From: Ornithodoros turicata
Lineage: Eukaryota; Arthropoda; Arachnida; Ixodida; Argasidae
Assembly (NCBI RefSeq): GCF_037126465.1
Contig: NC_088209.1
Span: 25,177,146 to 25,241,145 of the forward strand
Direction of reading: 5' to 3'
DNA: 64,000 bases
Every line of letters starts with the position of its first letter. Position 1 is the stretch's first letter. Below are positions 10,719-21,689 of this stretch, piece by piece. Made by a program: the position numbers and the translations under genes. The notes below the pieces were generated by a model. That model searched no databases and was not told the origin of the DNA. It was given only the letters and a program-made list of their open reading frames with translations.

Positions 10719-12712
10719 CTGTGGATATGTAGACATCCTGTTAAATATATCACCGATGTACAGTAAGCCTTCCTCAAGATAGCCATTCGACATCAGGACA
10801 GAGATGCTTTGCGATTCTTCTGGTACTCTACGCCACCTTGAATAGGACAACCGCTGCCTCCAATAGAGACATGCAGGATGACTATAGACGGCGAGTGGGG
10901 GTAGTATACAGGAAGTCTTCCGCGGTTCCGGTGGAAGAATCTTGTCTTCTCAGGACCTCAGGTCACACTATACTGTCACGAAGCGAAATGGGCCGGCGAG
11001 TCGTCGAATAAACAGCAAACGGTTTATTAAACTACTTGGTAGCAAAAAGCACAAGAGTGATAGCTCTCTGAACACAACTGAGTCCAAAGAAAGAATGCTC
11101 CAGCCTGGAGCGCACAAGCAAGCGTCGCGCCGAAAAGTCTAGAAACAGCACGTGCAGCAGGCGATGTATCTGGAATCTTCTTTCTTCTTCTTCAGCATGC
11201 ACCGGGATGAGATGTACAGTTTTGTGCCTACCCTGGAAGTTTCTCGAGAATGATTCGTGGCAATATTGAGACGACCTTAACCTCTTTATAGGACCGTGCC
11301 ATCAGAACCATAAGATGACCCTGCACTTTCACCTGTGATATAACAACGATTAAGGATCACGAATCACTTTCTCACGTGATGAGTCATCTCATGTTCACAG
11401 TTCATTCTTCATTCCATGTTTGCAGTCATTAAACGTCCGTTGTCTATGCTCTGCGCTGTTTAGTCTTCAGAACATGCTTCAGTTTCCCATGTGAAACGTG
11501 ACTGGCTCCGAAGACTCCGAACAGAAAGCTGACGGCAGTTCGTACACTGCTAATTCGTGGACTTGCATCGCGCGCGAGACAACCATGACCAGGATCGACG
11601 CTACAAAGGTGAACCAGCGGACTGAATTTATCCACCCCGGAATTCTTTCACAAGTGCCGAAAAATCATGACGCAAAGTTAAAGAAATCTGGACGGCGTCA
11701 TACCACCCGAAAGTAGGTCAATCGTCAAGTGGTCGCACTGCTCATCAGCATTACAGGTGGCGTCTACCCTGAAACAACGTCATCGCGATTTTGGTAGGCT
11801 ATTCAGAAGTCCCAAATGTAGCGCCAGAAGGATCCGTTAAGTGATCAGAAAACAGCCAAGACCCCATGGCACAAATTGTTGCGCGACAACAGTATAGGAA
11901 AGTTGCTAATATAGTGGAAATCCGACGACCCTCATTCGTGGCCCACCTCGTAGACCCGACCTCCTTCCGTAGCTATAAAACCTTTCAGGCAGTGTAGGCT
12001 TTCCGGACTTGAGAAGAGCAACATGCGTCATGCAGGGTCTTGCGAGATTACTGCGGTTATAAAAAAACATACACAGTCCAGTCAACTCGTAGTGAAAAGG
12101 ACAACGAATACAGGGAATGAAGCACTCTAAGAATAAACTAAGAAAACTTCGGTGCAGGACCTGCGGTTGATCAAGTGAAATATGAGGAACACCACTCACA
12201 ACACACCCGGAAGTTACGTCCGTTTACACGACGGCAACAGACTCCTACACACTAGCATAAATGCGGGCAAGCTGGTGGAATCCCGTAGAGTACTCCAGGC
12301 TTTACGGGCTCCCTTTTACTGCTGCGTTACAATGTACAACCCCTATAGTACCTTGTTGCACTTCATTAGGAAGCGATGCGGGAGCGAATGCTCGAAGTTA
12401 CTGAACGATGTGGCCACTCTGTTCAAGTGAACTCCTCGAAACAAATCAGTCTGTGCAACGACAGCAAAAATGATGAACGCCGTCTAGAACAGCGAGGTTA
12501 GAACAATTATTGTTCGTCGTAAAACCGGCAGTAACAAGGCAGGTTATCTCACCTGAACTCATGAGGAGTAACTGAGTCCTGTTCCAAGGACCACCTGCGT
12601 GGCAATGGCGAAAAGAAGCGCTAGAGTGGGGAAGTAACAGAGCTGGGGCCTCGGTTACCATGACACCGCACGTCTGTGACTGACGCGCCAACGGCGCTAC
12701 GGATCTTGAGGT

Positions 12713-13047
12713 GTAAATCCGAGATAATCCACTTCCACTTTTCGAAACGCAGAGCAGACACAATAAACGTGTTCGTGAATGCGTACGGGAACATACTTAA
12801 GGCATTTACATATCCCACAGCGATGTCTTGCACTGCGATGCTGACAGATCCCGTTGAGAGCGGATGCTGGAACCACATCTTTCTAAAGTTGAAAATAAAA
12901 CTAACTTTGACCGAAAAGCTTGAAGAAAAGCTCTTTACGAGTAGAAACGTATTTAGCCATTTGCGTTCCACTTGGCTGGGTTTACGGTTTCGCTCTCTTT
13001 GGGCGAAGGAGACCGCATTAATCCATCCGACAGTACAACTAAACTCA
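12713..13047 (-). CDS. candidate upstream membrane-protein exon, abutting mariner
   Basis: An open minus frame runs from the mariner junction and encodes VGYVNALSMFPYAFTNTFIV, then ALRFEKWKWIISDLHLKI. That is one membrane segment followed by a basic amphipathic loop, as in 7-TM chemoreceptors. A further hydrophobic stretch in another frame (LCYFPTLALLFAIATQVVLG, about 12570-12630) follows after a possible short intron. It may belong to the same gene as the exons at 10.26-10.72 kb. Its 5' side is interrupted by the mariner insertion at 13048. Function not established. Confidence 0.2.
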
Positions 13048-13049
13048 TA

Positions 13050-14347
13050 GGGTGGTTCCATAAGTTTCCGGCCCGATCAACTTTTAATAGTCATAGAGAC
13101 GAAACAAGTCTATCACTTTTCGACATAGTCACCCTTAACTTCGATGCACTTTTGACACCTTTCAACCAGCATTCTGATACCCTTGAAAAATAGTCCGAAG
13201 TTTTGTCCGCAAAATGCTGGAAAACTGCCTCTTGCACCTCACTATCGTTTTGAAATCTCCGTCCTCTGAGATCCCTCTTCAAGTTTGAGAACAGGAAGCA
13301 GTCACTCGGTGCCAAGTCTGGACTGTAGGATGGGTGGTGGATTTCTTCGAAGCCGCACTCCTTCAGTGCAGCCTTTGCAACAGAAGCCGTGTGGATAGGG
13401 GCATTGTCCTTGAGCAACCGGACACCTCGACTCAACCTGCCGCGCCTCTTTTCCTTGATGGCGTCTCGCAGTCGGTGCAGGAGTGAAGCATAATAAGTCG
13501 CATTCACTGTGGTGTTCCTCTCTTTGAAGTCGATGAGGATCCCGTGACAATCCCAAAATATTGTTGCCATGATCTTCTTTGTGGATTGTGTGACCTTAGC
13601 TTTTCTTGGGGGTGCTTCTCCTGGTTTGTGCCATTCCATCGACTCGTTTTTCGAAAGGGGATCATAGTAGAGCACCATAGTCTCATCCCCTATGACAATT
13701 GACTTCAACATTTCTTCTTCGTTCTCTTGACAGCGCTCCAAGAACACTCTGGCACAGACGACGCGCTGTTGCTTTTGAACTGAAGTCGTGGCACCCATCT
13801 CGCACTGACCTTTTTCATGTGAAGGCCCTCGCCGATGATGCGAAAAACGGTTGTTTTGGAAAGCCCCAGCCTTTCTGAGATTTCCTTCACCCTCAGACGC
13901 CTGTCGCTCAGCACTTCCTCCTCGACAAGAGACATTTTCTTGAGTCACCACTTCCACTTGTTTGTTCCACTTGTTGTTGGACGACCATCGCGTGGATCAT
14001 CTTCAGTGGACTCTCGCCCCGGTCGACACTGCTTAGCCCAGTCTTTTACCGTTGTGTATGACGTAGAGGCTTCCCTGTACACGTTGTCCAGTCGCGCTTT
14101 AATTTCCCTAGGCGAAAGTCCCTCTTTTGTCAAGAATTTTATCACAGCGCGGTACTCGATTTTTTCCATTTTAACTGAAGAGTGCACCCTGGCTGTTTGA
14201 AATGCCACTCTCCAACCGACAAAAGCATGGAGAGGGTTGAGGGTGGTGCTCCGGCCCTCCAACAGATGGCGCCACGCGTCCTTAATCGCATTTTTTCAAA
14301 TTCGCGCGCATTTTCTACCTTGGGCCGGAAACTTGTGGAACCACCGT
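13050..14347 (-). mobile_element. mariner (Tc1/mariner) transposon, full length but dead
   Basis: The two ends are inverted repeats: GGTGGTTCCATAAGTTTCCG at the left, and GGTGGTTCCACAAGTTTCCG read inward from the right. Both ends are bordered by the TA dinucleotide (13048-13049 and 14348-14349), the family's target duplication. The length of about 1.3 kb is normal for mariner. The transposase reading frame inside is broken. Confidence 0.96.
13091..14169 (-). pseudogene. mariner transposase, one stop and one frameshift
   Basis: The N-terminal helix-turn-helix half starts at MEKIEYRAVIKFLTKEG (ATG at 14169). An in-frame TGA follows at about 13945, after TNKWKW. The same frame then resumes through LRVKEISERLGLSKTTVF to SARWVPR. 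A frameshift near 13790 leads into the catalytic half, with motifs IGDET, KDNAPIHTA and YSPDLAPSD. These supply the three acidic residues of a DD34D mariner catalytic site. The breaks mean this copy cannot encode an active enzyme. The rest of the family (YSPDLAPSDCFLF, WVPR) is clearly conserved. Confidence 0.95.
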
Positions 14348-14691
14348 TAAAGTGCAGCTCCGCTGCTGTTCCGAAAGTATGAAGACGTTGTGATATTCAG
14401 AACCGTGGTCCCAGCTTCATTCATAAACGCACATTGCTTTCCAAATTTTCATACTCCTTCGTGAGAAATTTGAGAAAAACTACCGGGCGGCGGTTCCACT
14501 TGTGACGTCATACTTGGAACTGCGCGGATTGGATAGCCACACCTAGCCAGCTCTGCCTGGCAACCAGTTTGTGTTTACACTCCGTCATGGCCGCTGTATC
14601 GTGCTGAAACAGCTGTCACGAGCTATCGGGGACCACCGCACCGTTTTATCATGTTTCTTATAAGGAATACTTCGTCTTCGAGCACGTTCTC

Positions 14692-14767
14692 GTTCTCAAT
14701 AGCTTTGGTGGTGCTTTCTGCACGCGCAGCAAGTCCGCGCATAGTGCACTGCCAAAGCTATTGAGAA
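14692..14767. repeat. short inverted repeat
   Basis: TTCTCAATAGCTTTGG is followed about 45 nt later by its exact complement CCAAAGCTATTGAGAA. It is a small fold-back with no coding context. Apart from it and an A-rich tract at 15357-15389, the stretch 14350-16443 shows no gene I can support; a weak inverted repeat around AGCAGGACAAACAAGGAC lies at 15453-15577. Confidence 0.8.
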
Positions 14768-16443
14768 TGCGTAAGTGTACGTCACACGTTAGGTGTTAGG
14801 TCTTGTTGGTAGCATGAAGCAGAGTGCGGGCACAGAATGTCCGCTCACGACGGCCGTCGTTGCACAACGAGGCCATCCTGTAAGGCTTGTTAAAAAGACC
14901 GGCAAAACTATCTTTGAGGCTATTAACGACAGCAATTATCACGGAACACACCCAAAACATTCACGTTCGCCCATAGATCTCCGCCATCGCATCGACGATT
15001 TGGCGTTAGCCAAGCCACGAGCGCGGCTAAGCCAGGACGAAGCCGGGATTGGTCAGGGTTTGCCGACCACAGGACCGCCGTGCCAGGAAAATTAAAAAAA
15101 TTGTTTTTTTAAAAACTACAAACAAATGGGTGAAAATTTTTCACATGTATGCTCCCTGTGCGGAAACGAACGCACAGCCCAAGCATGGCTCCATTCTGTC
15201 GCAGTCGAAAATCGGCGGAGCTGAGCTTTAAGTACAACAGATGTGGTTTGTGGTGGCCAATGATGAGTCCCGAGTCCTTGCATCAGGGCGACGAGTAGAA
15301 TGGAGCTCTTCATGGATTTCGGGCATTGGATGGAGCTGCCCAGAAGCACCGCTGCTACAAAAAAAAAAAAAAAAAAGAAAAAAAAAAAGAAGAAGAATGT
15401 AGGCCACTAACGTGGAAAGTTGAGGATGGTCGGTATTCTGGCATTGTGGTATAAAAGCAGTAGCAGGACAAACAAGGACCATGCAAACATGTACACAAGA
15501 TCCACACAAACGATGTCATAGCAGTTTGTCCTGTGTGCTCACCTTCTGTCCTTGTTTTGTCTTGCTGCTTTTGTAGCACCATGAGAGTAAGGCCATCATG
15601 TTAAGGCACTGTCAGGTACACAGGTGTCCATAATCCCTGTCCCCGATCCCCGCCTTTCTTGCATAGGCGTCCCCCATGGATAGCTCGCAGCATGCGGGTG
15701 ACACTAAGGGGATTCTGAAATCAATGAAAAAAAGCAAGTTAGACAGAAGTAGTTACATACCACGCCAGGTCAAAAACGATACCTAAGCATAGAACCGATC
15801 CAATTCGTGTGGAAACTGTTAGGACCCTAGTCGTTTATGCCGCCGTTAATTTCCTTGTGAAGAGTCGTCCCGCTGAGGGCTTAATCGAGTGGCAGGGATG
15901 GTCCCAGCACAAAAGTGCTATGAATTTTATTTGAATTTACTTTATATTTTTTTATTCTAGAGGACACTGCGAAACCTAGAGACCGCTTTTTTTTTGCTTT
16001 TTGTTACGAACCATAATTAACTTATCTCGATCAGGCGTTTACCATATTATTGGATATAGGCTGCCACAGATCCAGGGCGCGGACAACGTCAAGGGTTATG
16101 TCCGGAGAATGGCGTGTCAATCGAGCTGATCCATCACTCAGTGGGAAATACACCGACGTCGGACTCTGCAAGTGAGAGCCTCTCTGCTATAGCAGCGTTC
16201 TGTATAGGATAAGCGTTACAGTGTGTTGAGGTTTTGGCGTACTGTATATGGTGAACAGCTCCTCAAGCACAGCATCTAATGCTAAATTCAGCTCTGCATT
16301 TAGAACTCCCTTGCGTTTCAGATATTGCAGTGTTATGCACATTGTACGTGTTTCGTACTAAATTTTACACGTTTTCCCGTAACGAAAGTAATACCAATAA
16401 ATGAAACGGCTACGCAACGGCTAAGTTGAGCTGTTTGGCGATC

Positions 16444-16798
16444 CATAGAAAGCATTGAAAAACGCCAGTGCTTGGGCAACAGAAAAAGGACGTACACGAC
16501 GCTGCACTGACTGTCAAACAATAATTGTAATAAACATATACATATTTTAATAAAACAATATATAAAAACAACATTTTAATAAACAATAATAAGGGGCAAG
16601 TAGGACTTGATTAAAATTATTGTTCGTTACTGACTAACGAACAATAATTTTAATCAAGACCTACTTGCGCCCTATTATACTTTGTTAAAATATTGTTTTT
16701 ACATTTGTTTATTACAATTATTGTTTGTCAGTCACTGCATCGCCGTGTACGTCCTTTTTGTGTTGCCCAAGCACCGGGGTTTGTGAATGCTTTCTATG
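16444..16798. repeat. long imperfect inverted repeat (fold-back element)
   Basis: The two arms of about 160-190 bp fold around GTTACTGACTAAC near 16632. Matching blocks include CATAGAAAGCATT / AATGCTTTCTATG, the GGACGTACACG / CGTGTACGTCC pair, and ATTGTTCGTTA / TAACGAACAAT. The left arm is longer because of AT-rich insertions. No coding frame is present. Confidence 0.88.
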
Positions 16799-16984
16799 CA
16801 CAATTTCAGAGTTGTAATTGAAAAAACTGCGAGATTACTTTTTTGATACCCTGTCTTTCCCAATCTACAAAAGATTACATACGGTACCAGTGGGCACACA
16901 AAACTTCCCTTCATATCGCAGGAACCGTTTCAGCAATTTCGATAAAAAACATGCACCCATGTTACTTTATTTGTTATTTACGCG

Positions 16985-17490
16985 AAGTGCACCTTCTCGC
17001 TCAAGACGAGTTACGGTACGAAGGTAGATAGTAGTGCTCTAGTAGTTCGTGAGGAAAGGTACCTGGTGTCCGTCACAGACCATGGTGGATCTGGCGGACA
17101 CCGCAGACACTATTCCTTCTCGCTCATGAAAGGTCACGGCAGATGAATAGAAGGTGGGTAATAGTGATCTAGTAGTTAGTGGGAAAAGTCTCTCGACGTC
17201 CGTTGACAGGCGGTTGTGGATCTACGCGAGACCAGGAACATGTCTCTTTCTCGTTCTTGAAGAGTTTCGGTACGAGTAGGTGGGTAGTAGTACTCCAGTA
17301 GTTTGCGGAGAAAACCAACTGGTGTGTCTCTGTACTAGACCTGGGACATATAAAGACATTATGCCTCTTTGTTGATGAAGAGTAACGGTGCCAAGGTGAA
17401 TACTTTTCATGTGCCATCATCTCTAGTAGTTTGTGGCGAAAGCCACTGGGTGTCCGTCACAGACGGTAGTGGATCCGGGAGAAACTTGAG
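16985..17490 (-). repeat. degenerate ~128-bp tandem array made of the transporter's 3' end
   Basis: The block AGTAGTT starts at 17041, 17171, 17297 and 17425. Each time it is followed by a version of a segment containing GTGTCCGTCACAGAC and GTGGATC. The rightmost unit is the authentic end of the transporter coding region plus its stop. The others are diverged copies lying beyond the stop. One copy (around 17040-17110) still reads SVTDTRYLSSRTTR in the gene's sense, against SVTDTQWLSPQTTR in the gene. Confidence 0.85.
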
Positions 17491-18933
17491 GGACACCAAG
17501 CACATCACGAGTAACGCAGCCATAACGGCGAAGGGCACGCTTGGATGATATTGAAACTTTGCGTACTCTTGAAAAAGAACCACTAGAGGAACTAGTCTTC
17601 CGAAGATGAATCCGACGGAGTACCCGGAAGCACGTGCGATCGATGGAAAAAGCTCCATGCTGTAGATGTTGACGATGCATACAGACCAGGCAAGCACCCA
17701 GTAGACAGAAACGTAAAGTCCCCTGCTTAGGAAATAGTACCCTGCCGGTTCAATTATACAGATCAGAAGCAGCAAAAACGTTCCTCCGACAAGGCTTGCT
17801 GCCAGAACAGTCGTCTTTTCGTATCTCAGTATGATTGCCGGTAATAGGAATATTCCGGATGTCTGTATTAGGGCGATGAATGTTCGTGCCCAGAAGTTCC
17901 GTAGCGGTGGTAAAGAGTGCGAGATCCAGGATAGGCAACCAGACAGGACAAGAGTACTCCAGAAGACGAAAAGAGTACGAAAAACCATCGACACGGGTGT
18001 TACGAGGAGAGTTGTCCGGCTGCGCAAGCTAAAATATCTCTCAGAAGAGCCGCTTTGGACGAATTCGTACGGGTAGGTAACTCCTCGCAGAAGACACGCA
18101 AACCCCGTTGCTTGTTCTCCACCTCGCACATGCATTGCAGCGAGCCATCTGCGAGATTCTCCGGCAATGTAGATGTTATACACCAGAAGCGCGGATGGCG
18201 TGAGCAAAAACACGTATATAACATTCTTGTCAATAATGACGTTCAGTAAAACGGACAAAAGGATGATGCCCGTTGCCTCTCCGTAGCGTGCGGCGCAACA
18301 ATAATAGTCTCGGAGTTGTGGTGGTGTAGAATCGTAGAGGAGGACAAAGGTAACGACTCGCAACATGCTAAGTGCAGCAGCTAGGAAGATCCGGAAGATT
18401 ATAAAAGTCTCGAAGTTCCACGAGAATGTAACGGCGACGGCAGAGAATAGACTGCAGAGCGTAGCTACGTTAAGCATCGGGCCACGCCCAAGGCTGTCGG
18501 TCAGGTGTCCCCAGATTGGTATGGAACACACGCTGCTGAAGTAGTACGATGCCCTAGCTCTGGCCAAAAGGCGTTTGCGGTCGCACACAAGGCTCCAGTC
18601 ACTTCTGAGGGTGTGGATGCTCCGGTTGAGGCCAAAATCCCACTCTGCGCACCTGGCAGTACTACGATTCGCTCGCCAGGGGATGGGAGGCTTGTAGACT
18701 AGACACTGGCTGTAGTTTCCTTGGGACTTCGGTATTGCCAAGTATTTCCACTCCTCTACGGTATAGTTCTTCAATTCGTCGGGTTGTTTACACCAATGAG
18801 GGACTTCCGGCGCTAGGAGGTTCTGTGCATAGAAGTGAACGACTAGCAACAACCCCGACACCTGGGCGCTCACTAGAAGCATTCGCAGCCTGCACTGCCT
18901 CACGTACCTGGTGGAGCTGGTGGTGGCCTCCAT
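17407..18933 (-). CDS. SLC22-type organic ion transporter (major facilitator), intronless
   Basis: The protein has about 508 residues from ATG 18933 (MEATTSSTRYV). The frame is open some 20 codons further upstream, but without another ATG. Layout is that of the OCT/OAT family. There is a short N-terminus and TM1 (LRMLLVSAQVSGLLLVVHF). A large extracellular loop follows with cysteines and N-glycosylation sites, ending CAEWDFGLN and SDWSLVCDR. GHLTDSLGRGPML (the signature loop after TM2) and ESRRWLA (family ESPRWL) come next. ELFPSIARASGYSVG is the late signature. About 12 membrane segments are predictable. It should carry small organic ions across the plasma membrane; the substrate cannot be told. 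The second signature has R where most members have P. Lack of introns suggests either a single-exon family member or a retrocopy; the frame is intact. Confidence 0.92.
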   Translation of the reverse strand: MEATTSSTRYVRQCRLRMLLVSAQVSGLLLVVHFYAQNLLAPEVPHWCKQPDELKNYTVEEWKYLAIPKSQGNYSQCLVYKPPIPWRANRSTARCAEWDFGLNRSIHTLRSDWSLVCDRKRLLARARASYYFSSVCSIPIWGHLTDSLGRGPMLNVATLCSLFSAVAVTFSWNFETFIIFRIFLAAALSMLRVVTFVLLYDSTPPQLRDYYCCAARYGEATGIILLSVLLNVIIDKNVIYVFLLTPSALLVYNIYIAGESRRWLAAMHVRGGEQATGFACLLRGVTYPYEFVQSGSSERYFSLRSRTTLLVTPVSMVFRTLFVFWSTLVLSGCLSWISHSLPPLRNFWARTFIALIQTSGIFLLPAIILRYEKTTVLAASLVGGTFLLLLICIIEPAGYYFLSRGLYVSVYWVLAWSVCIVNIYSMELFPSIARASGYSVGFIFGRLVPLVVLFQEYAKFQYHPSVPFAVMAALLVMCLVSLKFLPDPLPSVTDTQWLSPQTTRDDGT

Positions 18934-20554
18934 CCCCGTTGTCCTTACGCGGCGTTGGCGATCTCCTAGCCTTTTTATGGAGTACAGAACCTGATCCACA
19001 TCCTAGCGGCCGGACATTCTCCGGGGGAAAAAAACGAAGAAAAACGGGAGCACCGTAGTTTGATCAAAGACGCTGCTATCTTCACCCTAGCGGGCAGCCG
19101 CGCCCAAACGCGAGAGCAAAAACCGGTGTACCCCAGCCGAGCACCACAGGGCAAATGGGGCCTGCTTCTGTCAGCTGAACCTAAAATTTCTGCAGAAGGC
19201 ATTCTTTTGCGCCACTTTTTTTCGTAAAAAAAGACGACCGTGCGGGCGAGCTACAAATCGTGTGGTGTCGTTCCATTTGTGTGTCAGAATGAATCGTCGA
19301 GTCCGCCTGCTTTAAAAAGTTTTAGGATGAGGGCCCTCCAACATCATGGGCTGCAATGAACAGCACATGGCAAGAAGTAAACTGGGCACAGAGCATTTAA
19401 CTGCACCGTAAGTGGTATATGTCAAATCATAGACGCGGATGTATTCTACCGAGGAGCGGCCAGCGATCGTGTGACCTGTAGTGTCTGATCAGGTAAGTCG
19501 ACACTTGTATCCTTGTAGACAGTGCGCGATGGTATGGCTCGAAGCTGCACAATGATGTTCCTGACCACTTTTATGCATACACTGCACCGCAATATCTCAA
19601 CGTACGCATCATCGAAAGTGTGGCCGCTCACCGTGATACCACATTACCACTCATCATAAACGTGTCGCTCACCTATCGAAGACTGGACGATGATTCCTGT
19701 CATTCAATCATCTATTTGTTGAGCGACCACAAGATGTGACCCGCATCGAAGCTGCGAGAGCTAATGATGTCATGGCTTTTCGTCTTCCTTTTTAAGAGGA
19801 ACAGAGAACAGTTCTGCCCCTAGCGGAATAAGTCGGGATATCGGTGCAAAAGACGAAGAAATGCGGTGGTGGCAGTAATATCATTTTTCATGAGCTCGTT
19901 TCTTTCTCTAGTAGTTGAAGAAAGGGAGGCCTTCTTAGCTGTATTGGATTGTGTCAAATTGATGAAAAAAATAACATGCAGATTGGGGCTCCATAACTTC
20001 AGAGCCACTCCTGCTCACCACAAGGAGTTGCTGGAGATGATGATGATGCGATGACAGCATAAAACAGACCAACAAGTGAAACATGATTACTAAACGACCA
20101 ATGCAGTTCATTGGTGTGCAAGATTTCCGTCAGAAGCAGCGTGAAATGGAACACACACACAACGACATTCATGCGCCGTCATTACCCCCCGCAACTGAAA
20201 ACTGAGCAACTGATCAGTTTATGGCTCACCATCTGGAATTCGCAGAAGGAGAAGTCTGAACCGTCAAATACTACACGCTAACCCCGACTAATTTCTTAGC
20301 TGCATGGTTTACATGTCAGTCAGATTTTCAGATATTATTCAAATCGTGTATGGACAGTAATGTGTGAGCCAATATCTGACCATTGTGGCTGTTCTTGGGC
20401 ATCAACACACTCATACCAGATCATCATATCGTAAATTTAGAAAATGGGGTCCTCAGTTGAATGGGCGCCATTCTTGATGTCGACTTAGTGTGGGCTTAAA
20501 GTAGGAGTGCAAACGCTTGAACCTGCGCTATTCCCTCGATGTGATCATCTCGTT

Positions 20555-20589
20555 ATAAAGTCACTGCCCGCCAGTGCCAGTGACTTTAT
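20555..20589. other. perfect small hairpin
   Basis: ATAAAGTCACTG, an 11-nt loop, then CAGTGACTTTAT: a perfect 12-bp stem. No gene is adjacent. I see no coding sequence anywhere in 19002-25280. Confidence 0.8.
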
Positions 20590-21689
20590 GCCCTTGGTCC
20601 GATAACGCCAGCTAGAGCAAAGAGATCCTGAACGCGCGCGATCCCTCACCGCGCGAGCAAGACGCTGCCGTGTGCGCGGCGCTTTTACGCGGGGAAAACG
20701 TCCCACATGCGTTTCGGTCTTAAATGACGCAACGTAGTCGTTAAGCGTCCGCCAATCACGACGCGTTATCGTGCGATCACAGACAGGCTTTTCCATAAAC
20801 CGCATGGGTAGTCACTAATACCGCTAGCACTATACAGCTAGCACCATACCGGCACTAGCCTGGAGGCAGAGACTGTAGTTAGCATAATTGACTGAAGATA
20901 TATAGTTATGCGTTGTGGCCTAGTTCCTGTTATTTTGTATATAATGATGAACATAAACTATGAAATTGATGTTATTGCAGTCTACGTGCGAGTCTCAATC
21001 CCCTAAATATTCTTTGGGGGGAGGGGGTCACCGGGTGTCCCAATCGGTCACGCGTCTGGCAACATTGCTCATCGACGGTTCATTTCCGTTTCCTCACGGC
21101 AGCTGCTGGAAGTCGTCCCGCGTGCGGTAAAGAGCGGAGACACACTTCCGGTGTGTGCCAACTTGGTAGTTGCTAAGAGACAGACACCAGCTCCCGCTGA
21201 CGTCACTTACACTTCGGGAATCCGAAACTACGAGGATTTGCTGGTCGCTCCGAAAATTCCCTGAAGCGCGCAATGAGACTGCATTTTTAGTTTGCCGCTG
21301 ATTCTTACAAGCGAAGGTAACTTATGATACGAAATAAAATAAAAACCATTATTTTCAGTACGTTGTCGTGCTTTAAGGACTTATGGTTCCGTTGTAGACG
21401 CAACTGGTGGTCTGGAAAACAGGCTGGAGTAAGCAGGAAATGAAGGCGAAACTCGCGGAGCGTAGACAGGAACCAGGCATCACTTCCCAATCGCGTAGTC
21501 ATCGTTCCGTGTGGCGCAGCTTCCGACGCTTGCAGAGTACAGTTGAGACTACAAGAGTTTACGACAATCTTTGAAGAGTTTCGTCGGTGTTTCATCGCAT
21601 TTTATCTACCTAAATATCGCGTTAATATAAAAATGTTAACGCGAGGATGTTTTTTTTTTCCTCGTCACTTATGTACGGCGCTTCTTTGG

